Source: Flavobacterium sp. LC2016-13 (GTDB lineage: Bacteria; Bacteroidota; Bacteroidia; Flavobacteriales; Flavobacteriaceae). Taken from it: a stretch of DNA of 64,000 nt. The stretch spans positions 124,001-188,000 of the forward strand of contig NZ_WMDQ01000007.1 of assembly GCF_009707955.1 (NCBI RefSeq), in the 5' to 3' direction. Shown here piece after piece: positions 9,324 through 17,922 of this stretch. The translations under genes and the position numbers were made by a program. Numbering within the stretch: the first letter of the stretch is position 1; each line of letters opens with the position of its first letter. Below the pieces are notes generated by a model that had not been told where the DNA came from, did not search any database, and was given only the letters and a program-made list of their open reading frames with translations.

Positions 9324-9704
9324 ATGATAGATGAAATTACAAGGTACTCTGATGCTGATTTAGCAGAGTTCAAAGAAATAATTCAAAATAAAATACAAAA
9401 AGCACAAGCCGATCTGGATTTAATAAAAAGTGCTTACATGAACGATTTGAATAACGGGACAGATGATACATCTCCAACGTTTAAAGCTTTTGAAGAAGGT
9501 AGCGAAACAATGTCTAAAGAAGCAAACTCACAGTTGGCTATCAGACAGGAAAAGTTTATACGCGATCTTAAAAATGCATTATTCCGTGTAGAAAATAAAA
9601 CGTACGGTATTTGTAAAGTAACAGGTAAATTGATCAGTAAAGAAAGACTGAAAATTGTTCCTCATGCTACAATGAGTATCGAAGCTAAAAATCTGCAACG
9701 ATAA
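9324..9704 (+). CDS. DksA/TraR-family protein lacking the zinc site
   Basis: A 126-residue protein of the DksA/TraR family, whose members bind in the secondary channel of RNA polymerase. Residues 1-90 are a long coiled-coil hairpin with an acidic tip region (NDLNNGTDDTSP, about 47-58). The C-terminal globular part keeps YGICKVTGKLISKERL and the following proline, but only the first of the four zinc cysteines remains: the expected CxxC becomes CKVT and the second pair becomes ATMS. It is therefore a zinc-independent variant, common in Flavobacteria by my recollection. It follows ileS by 11 nt, so co-transcription is very likely, and a terminator follows. Confidence 0.88.
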   Translation: MIDEITRYSDADLAEFKEIIQNKIQKAQADLDLIKSAYMNDLNNGTDDTSPTFKAFEEGSETMSKEANSQLAIRQEKFIRDLKNALFRVENKTYGICKVTGKLISKERLKIVPHATMSIEAKNLQR

Positions 9705-9713
9705 TATAAAATA

Positions 9714-9744
9714 AAAAACGCTCCTTATTCAGGGGCGTTTTTTT
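9714..9744 (+). terminator. Intrinsic terminator of the ileS-dksA unit
   Basis: AAAAACGCTCC pairs with GGGGCGTTTTT (one T-G wobble) around a TTATTCA-type loop, followed by T7. Confidence 0.85.
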
Positions 9745-9860
9745 GTATTTGATAAAAGATTCCTTTTGTCAAAAAAATCTTTATGTGGTCAAATTTCAAG
9801 TAAAATATAATAACTTAGAACTGTCTTGATTAAGGCCAGTTCTAGATTATTACAAATTAA

Positions 9861-10241
9861 TTAAGCTAGATTTTTCTCTAAGTCTAATTTATGCTTTCTT
9901 AAAATAGCTCTTGTCATCCCTAAGTTTGCTTTACTGGCATCTGCGGCAAGATAAATCATAAACTTTTTGTTAGGAGAAATATCGATGATGTGAATTTGAT
10001 TCGATAACGTAATCAAAATATCTTCGATGTCCTGATTTAAATTTAAAGCTTTTACGGCGCTTAATTTGGCTTTTACAACCTCAAGATTGTAAGCGGCTGC
10101 GAGTTCAGGGTCAAAGGAAGGATCTACAGTTAAATTTCCAAAGCTTAATCCTGATTCAATTTCGGTTACGGCAACAGCAATAAAGCCATTTACATTTGTT
10201 TTCATTTCATTTAAAAACACGTTTAAAAAGTCATTACTCAT
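9861..10241 (-). CDS. Roadblock/LC7-like protein B of a pair
   Basis: A 126-residue cytoplasmic protein. Its C-terminal half, reading LSNQIHIIDISPNKKFMIYL and on, has the strand-helix pattern of roadblock/LC7 (MglB-like) domains, which regulate or scaffold small GTPases or form structural dimers. It lies 34 nt downstream of the second roadblock gene (10276-10632) in the same direction, so the two form a unit. The last 46 residues have a close relic copy at 21839-21979. No MglA-type GTPase is encoded nearby. Function is not established, and the roadblock call for this member is weaker than for its partner. Confidence 0.7.
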   Translation of the reverse strand: MSNDFLNVFLNEMKTNVNGFIAVAVTEIESGLSFGNLTVDPSFDPELAAAYNLEVVKAKLSAVKALNLNQDIEDILITLSNQIHIIDISPNKKFMIYLAADASKANLGMTRAILRKHKLDLEKNLA

Positions 10242-10275
10242 AGTTTTAGGTGGGTTTGTTGTTAATAGATTTATG

Positions 10276-10632
10276 TTATTTCAATAGGGAATTTTTGCTT
10301 AATTCTGCCGAAAGTTCATCAGTTGTTCGCATTAACAATCCAAGGTTGGTTCCGTCCTTGGTAAATGCAATTACAAAATTTGAGCTGTTAATTTTATTTC
10401 CAATAACAACGCCTTCGGTTGTTTTTAAAAATAATTGTTTGAGAGAGCCTTTTTCTAAATCGGATACAAATTTTTCGCTCATAGACAAAATTGCAGCACT
10501 CATTGCAGCAATACTATCTCCGTACTCAATATGAAGGGAAGTGATTAGCTTTCCTTTTCCGTTTAAAATAAGAGCTGACGTAGATTTAGTAGTAACCAAA
10601 TAATCGTTTAAGGTGGATGTGATTTCATTCAT
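10276..10632 (-). CDS. Roadblock/LC7-like protein A of a pair
   Basis: A 118-residue protein. Residues 18-60 give the roadblock signature: beta hairpin SALILNGKGKLITSLHIEYG, then helix DSIAAMSAAILSMSEK. The helix is followed by LKQLFLKTTEGVVIGNK and NLGLLMR, the closing strands and helix. This is the MglB/LC7 fold. It aligns along its length with the 106-residue protein at 21518. It is first in a two-gene minus-strand unit that runs against the surrounding + strand genes. The upstream 177 nt separate it from a divergent small gene. Confidence 0.82.
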   Translation of the reverse strand: MNEITSTLNDYLVTTKSTSALILNGKGKLITSLHIEYGDSIAAMSAAILSMSEKFVSDLEKGSLKQLFLKTTEGVVIGNKINSSNFVIAFTKDGTNLGLLMRTTDELSAELSKNSLLK

Positions 10633-10809
10633 TAGGGTAAAGTTTGAGGAGTTGTTAAAAATTACTCATATCAACATTATATTTAAAGGAAATACGTCTA
10701 TTTGAATTAAACAAGTGTTAATTTTATTAACAAATATAAATTAAATTATGTATCATTGTAATACGAAACAGTTAAATAATTTTATTTTTTACTATAAAAA
10801 ACCTACATT

Positions 10810-11025
10810 ATGGCTAAAGTACTGAAATTCAAAGATGTAAACTCGGATATTGAAAGTAGAATGAAGGAATTCGAGAAAATGAGACTCAAATTAAAAGCTC
10901 AAATTGATAAAGATGCTTCTAAAAAAGCCAGTACAGGAAAAGAAGGCAAAGGATTGCTTAAATCAATTTCCGGCTTTTTTGCAGACACTCCAAAAACTGC
11001 TACTCAAACAACTACTAAAAAATAG
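10810..11025 (+). CDS. Small basic coiled-coil protein, unknown
   Basis: A 71-residue lysine-rich protein. Residues 5-40 form a charged helix likely to coil (SDIESRMKEFEKMRLKLKAQ). A short amphipathic stretch, GLLKSISGFFAD, follows, and then a Thr/Lys tail. No signal peptide or cysteine. It starts at ATG 10810 after AAAACCTACATT and is divergent from the roadblock pair. A terminator follows at 11083. I do not recognise the family; the clean start, stop and terminator make it likely to be real. Confidence 0.65.
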   Translation: MAKVLKFKDVNSDIESRMKEFEKMRLKLKAQIDKDASKKASTGKEGKGLLKSISGFFADTPKTATQTTTKK

Positions 11026-11082
11026 AGTATATATTCTGTTTAACGATGTGACTTTGGTAATAAGTTTTGTTACAAAAGAATT

Positions 11083-11108
11083 AACGTTCCATAAGGAGCG
11101 TTTTTTTT
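11083..11108 (+). terminator. Intrinsic terminator before lspA
   Basis: AACGTTCC pairs with GGAGCGTT (one T-G wobble) across a four-base loop and is followed by a T8 run. Confidence 0.8.
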
Positions 11109-11146
11109 GATTAAATTGTTACTTTTGCGCATCAAAAATTATTAAA

Positions 11147-11743
11147 ATGTCATTACGAAAAGCGTATTTCCTTATATTTTTAGTTTTACTTGTTGATCAG
11201 ATTTCAAAAATCTATGTAAAAACCAATTTTATCTTAGGTGAAGAAGTTCATATTTTTAACTGGTTCAAAATACATTTTATTGAAAATGAAGGAATGGCGT
11301 GGGGCACAAAAATTCCTGGTGAATACGGTAAATTAATTTTAACCGTTTTTAGGATTTTTGCTGTATTCGGAATTGGATATTGGTTGGCTGATGCAATAAA
11401 AAAACGTCATTCTACTTATTTGATTGTTGCGATAGCTTTAATTTTTGCCGGAGCTGCAGGAAATATTTTAGATTCTGTTTTCTACGGAGTTATTTTTGAT
11501 GACAGCACACATAATCTTGCAACACTTTTTTCTCCGCATCCATACGGAACCTGGTTTCATGGTTTGGTTGTAGATATGTTTTATTTTCCTATTTGGGAAG
11601 GTAATTTACCAACTTGGATACCTTTCTTTGGAGGTAAACATTTTATGTTTTTTAATGCTATTTTTAATGTTGCCGATATGGCGATTTCTACAGGAGTTGG
11701 AATCTTGCTTGTTTTTAATAAAAGAGCATTTCCAAAACATTAA
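11147..11743 (+). CDS. lspA: Lipoprotein signal peptidase (SPase II)
   Basis: Inner-membrane aspartyl protease that removes signal peptides from prolipoproteins. The 198 residues have four membrane segments. Conserved motifs are DQISK near residue 17, ENEGMAWG (46-53), GNILDS with catalytic D109, and FNVADM with catalytic D177. A long periplasmic insertion (about 115-165) between the two aspartates is typical of Bacteroidota LspA and makes it longer than the E. coli enzyme (164). A -7 element TACTTTTG at 11120-11127 would give a short leader. Several lipoproteins in this window would be substrates. Confidence 0.95.
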   Translation: MSLRKAYFLIFLVLLVDQISKIYVKTNFILGEEVHIFNWFKIHFIENEGMAWGTKIPGEYGKLILTVFRIFAVFGIGYWLADAIKKRHSTYLIVAIALIFAGAAGNILDSVFYGVIFDDSTHNLATLFSPHPYGTWFHGLVVDMFYFPIWEGNLPTWIPFFGGKHFMFFNAIFNVADMAISTGVGILLVFNKRAFPKH

Positions 11744-11772
11744 GCTTGTTTTTAAAATCTAAAATTTTAATA

Positions 11773-11821
11773 CAAAATTCCAATAGCTGTATGTGATATC
11801 GCATCAGCTATTGGAATTTTG
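11773..11821 (+). terminator. Hairpin after lspA
   Basis: Perfect 17-nt arms, CAAAATTCCAATAGCTG and its reverse complement, around a 15-nt loop. The run of T after the stem is short (TTTTG lies within the arm), so termination strength is uncertain. Confidence 0.7.
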
Positions 11822-11870
11822 CATTATTGGGATTTAATGTGCTATTTTTACCATACAAAAAACCAAACTT

Positions 11871-14800
11871 ATGCAAAGTCCGTCGTTCTCTATTTATGAT
11901 GCATCTGCAGGTTCAGGAAAGACCTATACTTTGGTCAAAGAATATTTAAAAATTATTCTTTCATCTCCTAAAAACGACGCTTATCGTAATATTTTGGCGA
12001 TAACTTTTACCAATAAAGCCGTTCATGAAATGAAAAGCCGTATTGTTGGGAGTTTGTCTGAATTTGCCAAAGAAGAACCTTCGGCGAAAGCCAGAGATTT
12101 AATGGAGGATTTGTCCCGGTCAACAGGACTTTCGGTAATTAAAATCAAAACAAAGTCTCAGAGTATTATTAAGCATCTTATTCATAATTATGCTGCTTTT
12201 GATATTTCGACAATCGATAAATTTACACATAAAGTTATTCGTGCCTTTGCACATGATTTAAATCTTCCGATGACTTTTGAAGTTACTTTAGATACCGAAA
12301 ATTTATTGATCGAAGCAGTTGATGCCATTATTGCACAAGCAGGACAAGATGAAACTCTGACCAAATTACTGATCGATTTTACGATGGAAAAAACCGACGA
12401 TGATAAAAGTTGGGATGTTTCGCGTGAAATTCTCGAAACAGGAAGATTGGTTTTAAATGAAAATAACCGAAATGAGATTTCGCATTTTCAAGATACTTCG
12501 ATCGAAGAATTCGTGGCAATCAAAAAGAAAATGGCTGTTCTCTGTTCTGATTTAGAAAAAGAAAATGCAGCGTTTGCAACTGAACTACTTTCTTTGATTG
12601 ATAATAACGGAATTGATTTAAAATCATTTTCAAGAGGAACATTTCCAAATCATTTAGAAAGTATTCGTGACGGAAAATATAATCCAAGAAATAAAACATT
12701 TCATGAGTTTGATGACATAGCCATCAACAAAACAGCAAAAGACAGGGCTTTAATCGAAAATCTTATTCCTGAATTTCTTCAGACATTAGAAAAAATCTAT
12801 AAGAATTTCGAAAAAAGAGATTTTTACAAAGCTTTCTTGAAAAATATAACGCCACTTTCATTATTAAATACGGTAAGTAATGAATTGGCAAAGATTCAAT
12901 CAGAACAAAATATTTTGTCGATTTCAGAATTCAATGCGATTATTCATCGTGAAATTCAGAATCAACCTGCGCCTTTTATTTACGAACGTTTAGGAGAAAG
13001 ATATCGTCATTTTTTTATTGATGAATTTCAGGATACTTCAGAGATGCAATGGCAAAATTTAATTCCATTAATAGATAATGCGCTTTCCGGGCAGGACGAT
13101 TTAGGAAATAAAGGAACGTTGATGATTGTTGGAGATCCAAAACAATCTATTTATCGCTGGCGCGGAGGAAAAGCAGAACAATTTATTGAACTAAGTAAAG
13201 ATATAAATCCGTTTAATAATCCTGATAAATCAATTGAACATTTAAATACCAATTACAGAAGTTATAGCGAAGTAATTGATTTTAATAATGCTTTTTTTAA
13301 ACTGATTTCAACGGAGTTTTCTAATGAAGATTATAAAGATTTATATGAAAATCATAGTTTTCAGAACACGAACTCTAAAAAAGGCGGATATGTCAATATT
13401 TCTTTTTTGCCTATAATCGAAAAAAATGATTTTGCCGATGAAGAAGAAGTTGTAGAAAAATCAGATTTATATGTTTTAGCAACTTTAAATACAATTCAAA
13501 AAGTAGTTCGTGAAGGTTTTGAATATAAAGACATCGTGATTTTGACTCGTAAAAGAGATCAGGGAATTGCTATTGCAAATTATTTAACAGAGCAAAACAT
13601 TCCGCTTTTGTCTTCAGAAACTTTGATGATTCAAAACGCAACAGAAGTTCGCTTGATTATTCATTTGCTTAAATATCTCAACAATAGTATTGATCTTGAA
13701 GCAAAAGCTAATTTTCTGCATTTTTTAGCAAACACAATAGAAATTGAAATGCCAATTCATGATTTTATTGCGCAGGGAATGGCTCAACGAATTGAAAATG
13801 ATTTCGAGAAATGGCTGCTAACTTTTGATGTGTCACTTTCATTTGAAAATATTCGAAAAAAATCATTGTATGAAGCGGTAGAAATTATCATTTCAAAATT
13901 TGTACTTCCATCAGAAGGAAATGCTTATGTGCAGTATTTTCTGGATATTGTTTTAGAACGCGACATTAAAAATCAGGCAGGAATAGCTGACTTTTTAGGT
14001 TATTGGGATAAAAATGCGCACAAATTCAGTATTCCGTCTCCCGAAGGAAATAATGCAGTTCGAATTATGACCATTCACAAATCGAAAGGTTTGGAATTTC
14101 CAGTTGTAATTATGCCTTTTGCAGAAGAAGATTATAGTAGAAAACCAAAAGATAAATTGTGGCTCGATACGGAAGATGCAGATTTGGGAGTTCCAAAAGC
14201 ACTGATTGATAATAGCAGCGCAGTTGAAGGTTTTGGAGAAAGTGCGTCGGTGGTTTTTAATTTAAAAAAACAAGAAGAATTACTCGATAATATAAATGTT
14301 TTATATGTTGCATTAACCCGCGCCGAAGAACAATTGTATATTATTTCTCAAGCTATAAAAGAGAGAAAAGACGGTGAATTCCCAAGTAATATGGCTTCTT
14401 TTTTTATTAAATTTTTAATGAATAAAGGAGTTTATGATCCGGAAAAATTAGAATATGAGTTTGGGAATAAAGTAAAACTTTCGCCGTCTGGTGAAACTTT
14501 AGATTTGGTAAAAACAATTCCGATAGTTTCCGAAGTTTTAAATCCGAAAAATATTAAAATTGCTCAAAAAGAATCTTTGATGTGGGGAACACATCAACAA
14601 GAAGCGATTTCGTACGGAAATATAATTCATGAAATTTTGGCATTTGTAAAAGATAAATCAGATGTTGATTTGGCCATTACCAAAGCTATAGAAAATGGTT
14701 TAATTACTTTTGATCAGGTTGAAAAAGTCAAGAAAACACTTCATGAAATTGTAAATCATACAGAATTAAGTATCTGTTTTGATGGCACAAATAATATTCT

Positions 14801-15029
14801 GAATGAACAAACGATAGTTCAAAAAGAAGGTAAGATTCTGAAACCGGACCGAATTGTTTTGACAAAGAACAAGAAAGCTTACTTGCTCGATTATAAAACT
14901 GGTGCTATAAATTCGAAATACACACAACAAATTCAAGAATATCAAGATGCGATTGAAGATTTAGGATACAAAGTGTTAAAAAGGGCTTTGGTGTATATTG
15001 GAACCGAAATCGATGTGGTAAATTTGTGA
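11871..15029 (+). CDS. AddA/RecB-like UvrD helicase-nuclease
   Basis: A 1052-residue superfamily 1 helicase for double-strand break processing. Walker A is ASAGSGKTYT (residues 11-20), and the Q-like motif is in the segment before it. Walker B is FFIDEFQDTSEMQW (about 382-395). Later motifs are GDPKQSIYRWRGG, TIHKSKGLEFPVV and LYVALTRAEEQL. The C-terminal PD-(D/E)XK nuclease domain reads KPDRIVL then AYLLDYKTG (about 985-1005), the usual D and DYK residues. It is probably the AddA subunit, with the AddB-like protein at 17923 as partner. It starts at ATG 11871; a 72-nt spacer precedes kbl. Confidence 0.88.
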   Translation: MQSPSFSIYDASAGSGKTYTLVKEYLKIILSSPKNDAYRNILAITFTNKAVHEMKSRIVGSLSEFAKEEPSAKARDLMEDLSRSTGLSVIKIKTKSQSIIKHLIHNYAAFDISTIDKFTHKVIRAFAHDLNLPMTFEVTLDTENLLIEAVDAIIAQAGQDETLTKLLIDFTMEKTDDDKSWDVSREILETGRLVLNENNRNEISHFQDTSIEEFVAIKKKMAVLCSDLEKENAAFATELLSLIDNNGIDLKSFSRGTFPNHLESIRDGKYNPRNKTFHEFDDIAINKTAKDRALIENLIPEFLQTLEKIYKNFEKRDFYKAFLKNITPLSLLNTVSNELAKIQSEQNILSISEFNAIIHREIQNQPAPFIYERLGERYRHFFIDEFQDTSEMQWQNLIPLIDNALSGQDDLGNKGTLMIVGDPKQSIYRWRGGKAEQFIELSKDINPFNNPDKSIEHLNTNYRSYSEVIDFNNAFFKLISTEFSNEDYKDLYENHSFQNTNSKKGGYVNISFLPIIEKNDFADEEEVVEKSDLYVLATLNTIQKVVREGFEYKDIVILTRKRDQGIAIANYLTEQNIPLLSSETLMIQNATEVRLIIHLLKYLNNSIDLEAKANFLHFLANTIEIEMPIHDFIAQGMAQRIENDFEKWLLTFDVSLSFENIRKKSLYEAVEIIISKFVLPSEGNAYVQYFLDIVLERDIKNQAGIADFLGYWDKNAHKFSIPSPEGNNAVRIMTIHKSKGLEFPVVIMPFAEEDYSRKPKDKLWLDTEDADLGVPKALIDNSSAVEGFGESASVVFNLKKQEELLDNINVLYVALTRAEEQLYIISQAIKERKDGEFPSNMASFFIKFLMNKGVYDPEKLEYEFGNKVKLSPSGETLDLVKTIPIVSEVLNPKNIKIAQKESLMWGTHQQEAISYGNIIHEILAFVKDKSDVDLAITKAIENGLITFDQVEKVKKTLHEIVNHTELSICFDGTNNILNEQTIVQKEGKILKPDRIVLTKNKKAYLLDYKTGAINSKYTQQIQEYQDAIEDLGYKVLKRALVYIGTEIDVVNL

Positions 15030-15101
15030 TAAAATTAATCAGATGTTAAAGGGTTATAAGTGGCTAACTTGTTAATTTTTAACATATTAAATAGATAAAA
15101 A

Positions 15102-16295
15102 ATGTACGGTAAAATTAAAGAGTATTTGCAAAGTGAGCTGCAAACGATTGAAGAAAACGGGATTTTCAAAAAGGAACGTATTATAACTTCGGCTCAGGAT
15201 GCTGAAATAACTATTTCAACAGGAGAAAAGGTTTTAAATTTTTGTGCCAATAACTATCTAGGGCTTTCGTCTCATCCTGAAGTTGTTCAGGCTGCAAAAG
15301 ATGCAATGGATACGCATGGTTTCGGTATGTCATCTGTACGTTTTATTTGTGGAACACAAGATATTCATAAAACATTAGAAAAAAAGATTGCTGATTTTTA
15401 CGGTACAGAAGATACTATTTTATACGCTGCAGCTTTTGATGCTAATGGTGGAGTTTTTGAACCTTTGTTAGGAGAAAATGATGCAATTATTTCTGACAGC
15501 TTAAATCACGCTTCTATTATAGATGGAGTTCGTTTGTGCAAAGCAGCACGTTATCGCTATGAAAATAGCAATATGGAAGATCTGGAGCAACAATTAATTA
15601 AGGCAAATGAAGCTGGTGCACGTTTTAAACTAATTGTTACTGACGGTGTTTTCTCAATGGATGGAGTTGTAGCGCCTTTAGATAAAATTTGCGATTTGGC
15701 TGATAAATATGATGCCATGGTAATGGTTGATGAATGTCACGCTGCAGGATTTATTGGAGCAACCGGAAAAGGTACGCTTGAAGCAAAAGGAGTTATGGGA
15801 AGAGTTGATATTATAACCGGAACCCTTGGAAAAGCTTTAGGTGGTGCAATGGGAGGTTATACAACGGCCAAAAAAGAAATTATTGAATTGTTGCGTCAGC
15901 GTTCACGTCCTTATTTGTTTTCGAATTCACTTGCGCCGGCTATTGTGGGTGCATCTATTAAAGTTTTTGAATTACTGAAAAAAGATACTTCTTTACGTGA
16001 TAAATTAGAATGGAATACTAATTATTTTAAAGAAGGAATGAAAAAAGCCGGTTTTGATATAATCGATGGAGATTCAGCAATTGTGCCCGTTATGTTATAT
16101 GATGCAAAACTTTCTCAACAAATGGCAAACGAGTTATTAAAGCAAGGAATTTATGTAATCGGATTTTTCTTTCCTGTTGTTCCAAAAGAGAAAGCAAGAA
16201 TTAGAGTTCAATTATCAGCAGCCCATACACAAGAGCATTTAGATAAAGCTATAAGTGCTTTCGTATCAGTTGGTAAAATGTTAAAAGTTATATAA
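15102..16295 (+). CDS. kbl: Glycine C-acetyltransferase (2-amino-3-ketobutyrate CoA ligase)
   Basis: PLP enzyme of the alpha-oxoamine synthase family that cleaves 2-amino-3-ketobutyrate with CoA to glycine and acetyl-CoA in threonine degradation. The 397-residue length matches Kbl. The PLP lysine is in [15 protein letters not shown] (about residue 243), [10 protein letters not shown] carries the PLP-ring aspartate, and [10 protein letters not shown] is the family's substrate loop. KBL is preferred over 8-amino-7-oxononanoate synthase because of length and the [21 protein letters not shown] pattern. Threonine dehydrogenase is not adjacent. A weak AATTCC/GGAATT hairpin overlaps the stop at 16294-16317. 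Confidence 0.93.
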   Translation: MYGKIKEYLQSELQTIEENGIFKKERIITSAQDAEITISTGEKVLNFCANNYLGLSSHPEVVQAAKDAMDTHGFGMSSVRFICGTQDIHKTLEKKIADFYGTEDTILYAAAFDANGGVFEPLLGENDAIISDSLNHASIIDGVRLCKAARYRYENSNMEDLEQQLIKANEAGARFKLIVTDGVFSMDGVVAPLDKICDLADKYDAMVMVDECHAAGFIGATGKGTLEAKGVMGRVDIITGTLGKALGGAMGGYTTAKKEIIELLRQRSRPYLFSNSLAPAIVGASIKVFELLKKDTSLRDKLEWNTNYFKEGMKKAGFDIIDGDSAIVPVMLYDAKLSQQMANELLKQGIYVIGFFFPVVPKEKARIRVQLSAAHTQEHLDKAISAFVSVGKMLKVI

Positions 16296-16338
16296 TTCCC
16301 ATTTAATGGAATTTTTGTAGGTTTTTTTTAACATTTCA

Positions 16339-16370
16339 TTTTGTATTTAAAAATTTTGGTGTTACTTTTG
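16339..16370 (+). promoter_or_regulatory. Promoter of the OmpA/TSP3 gene
   Basis: TTTTG (16339-16343), 19 nt, then TACTTTTG (16363-16370). This is a full match to the Bacteroidota TTTG / TAnnTTTG pattern, with about 30 nt of leader to the ATG at 16408. Confidence 0.75.
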
Positions 16371-16407
16371 TCTGTAATTAACTAAATTGTAATTAAAAAA
16401 ATTAAGT

Positions 16408-17859
16408 ATGAAACATCTTAACAAACTTTTAGTTGCTGTGATGATGGTGATGGGTTTAAGTTCTCACGCGCAAGACAGCAACAATCCATGGGCGATCTCT
16501 TTTGGGGTTAATGCCGTTGATACTAGAACAAGTTCTGGGTCAGGAAGTGGATTCTTTGATCAACATTTTTCTCAGCCATTCGCTGTAAAAGACAACTGGA
16601 ATATTCTTCCTTCTTTATCTTACATTGGTGTGTCTAGATATGTAGGAAGTGGTTTCTCTATTGGTTTACAAGGATCTGTAAACAAAATTGATAAATTGGT
16701 AACTTTTGATCCAAGCAATCCTGCTCATGATTCAAGAGGTAATGTTGTTACTAATCCTGGTGATTTGATGTATTATGGAATTGATGCTACTATTAAATAT
16801 AGCTTCAAAGAAATTATCAAATCTAAAGTAATCGATCCTTCGTTATCTGTTGGTGGTGGTTATACTTTCTTCGGAGATAACAGTTTTGGAACTGTTAACC
16901 CAGGAGCTGGTGTAACTTTCTGGTTTACTGATGCTATTGGTCTTGAATTAGCTACAAAGTACAAATGGGCTGTTGCTGCTAATGATGATAAGGCTCTTGA
17001 CAGATCAGTTTTCCAACACACTGCAGGTCTTATCTTCAAATTTGGAGGTAAAGATACAGACGGAGACGGAATCTACGATAAAGATGATGCTTGTCCAGAT
17101 GTTGCTGGTTTAAAACAATTCAATGGTTGTCCTGATACTGACGGAGACGGAATTGTTGATGCTTCTGATGCTTGTCCAGATGTATTTGGTTTAGCTGCAT
17201 TAAACGGATGTCCTGATACAGACGGAGACGGAATTGCTGATAAAGATGATGCTTGTCCAGATGTTGCTGGTTTAGCTGCTTTAAAAGGTTGTCCAGATGC
17301 TGACGGAGACGGAATCGCTGATAAAGATGACAAATGTCCTACAGTTGCTGGTCCAAGAGAAAACGGTGGTTGTCCTTTCTTAGACGCTGATAAAGATGGT
17401 GTTTTAGATAAAGATGATGATTGTCCTACAGTTGCTGGTCCTGCTAGTAACAGAGGTTGTCCTGAAGTTACTTCTGAGGCTTTAGAAGACCTTAAAGTTC
17501 AAGCTAGAGCAATCTACTTTAACTCAGGTAAAGCTACTTTCAAAACAGGAGACAAAGAAACTCCAGCTAGATTAGAAGCAATTAAAGAAATCCTTAAAAA
17601 TTATCCAAACGCGAAATTCTCTATTGAAGGACACACAGATAATACAGGTTCTGCAAAAATCAACGACAAACTTTCTCAAGATAGAGCTGACGCTGTGAAA
17701 AATGCATTAATCGAAAAAGGTGTTAACGCAGAAAATCTAGAGTCTAAAGGATTTGGATCTTCTCAACCAGTTGCAAGTAACAAAACTGCTGCAGGTAAAG
17801 CACAAAACAGAAGAACTGAAATCAAACATATTGGTTCTAAATACCAAGGTAAACTATAA
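16408..17859 (+). CDS. OmpA-family outer-membrane protein with five TSP3 repeats
   Basis: A 483-residue outer-membrane protein. The signal peptide (1-21, ending SHAQ) precedes a beta-barrel-like domain (about 25-213). Five thrombospondin type 3 calcium-binding repeats of the type DTDGDGIxDKDDACP are at about 216-350. The C-terminal OmpA domain (about 355-480) contains FNSGKATF and [19 protein letters not shown], with the D and R used to bind diaminopimelate in peptidoglycan. It links the outer membrane to the wall, and the calcium repeats likely form a rigid linker. A consensus promoter and a terminator frame it as a single, probably strongly expressed gene; its codon use looks like that of an abundant protein. 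Confidence 0.92.
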   Translation: MKHLNKLLVAVMMVMGLSSHAQDSNNPWAISFGVNAVDTRTSSGSGSGFFDQHFSQPFAVKDNWNILPSLSYIGVSRYVGSGFSIGLQGSVNKIDKLVTFDPSNPAHDSRGNVVTNPGDLMYYGIDATIKYSFKEIIKSKVIDPSLSVGGGYTFFGDNSFGTVNPGAGVTFWFTDAIGLELATKYKWAVAANDDKALDRSVFQHTAGLIFKFGGKDTDGDGIYDKDDACPDVAGLKQFNGCPDTDGDGIVDASDACPDVFGLAALNGCPDTDGDGIADKDDACPDVAGLAALKGCPDADGDGIADKDDKCPTVAGPRENGGCPFLDADKDGVLDKDDDCPTVAGPASNRGCPEVTSEALEDLKVQARAIYFNSGKATFKTGDKETPARLEAIKEILKNYPNAKFSIEGHTDNTGSAKINDKLSQDRADAVKNALIEKGVNAENLESKGFGSSQPVASNKTAAGKAQNRRTEIKHIGSKYQGKL

Positions 17860-17880
17860 TTTACTTTGTAAATAATACTG

Positions 17881-17911
17881 AAAAGCCATTCTTAATTGAA
17901 TGGCTTTTTTT
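17881..17911 (+). terminator. Intrinsic terminator of the OmpA gene
   Basis: AAAAGCCATTC pairs with GAATGGCTTTT around TTAATT and is followed by more T. It lies inside a possible N-terminal extension of the next gene, which argues for the later start at 17923. Confidence 0.85.
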
Positions 17912-17922
17912 ATTTTTATCAA

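Noticed and set aside
10250..10534. 94-residue plus-strand frame
   Set aside because: Antisense to the roadblock gene at 10276-10632, which has the family match.
17073..17333. Open frame of 86 residues on the minus strand inside the OmpA gene
   Set aside because: Low-complexity shadow of the TSP3 repeats; no start signals and wrong composition.
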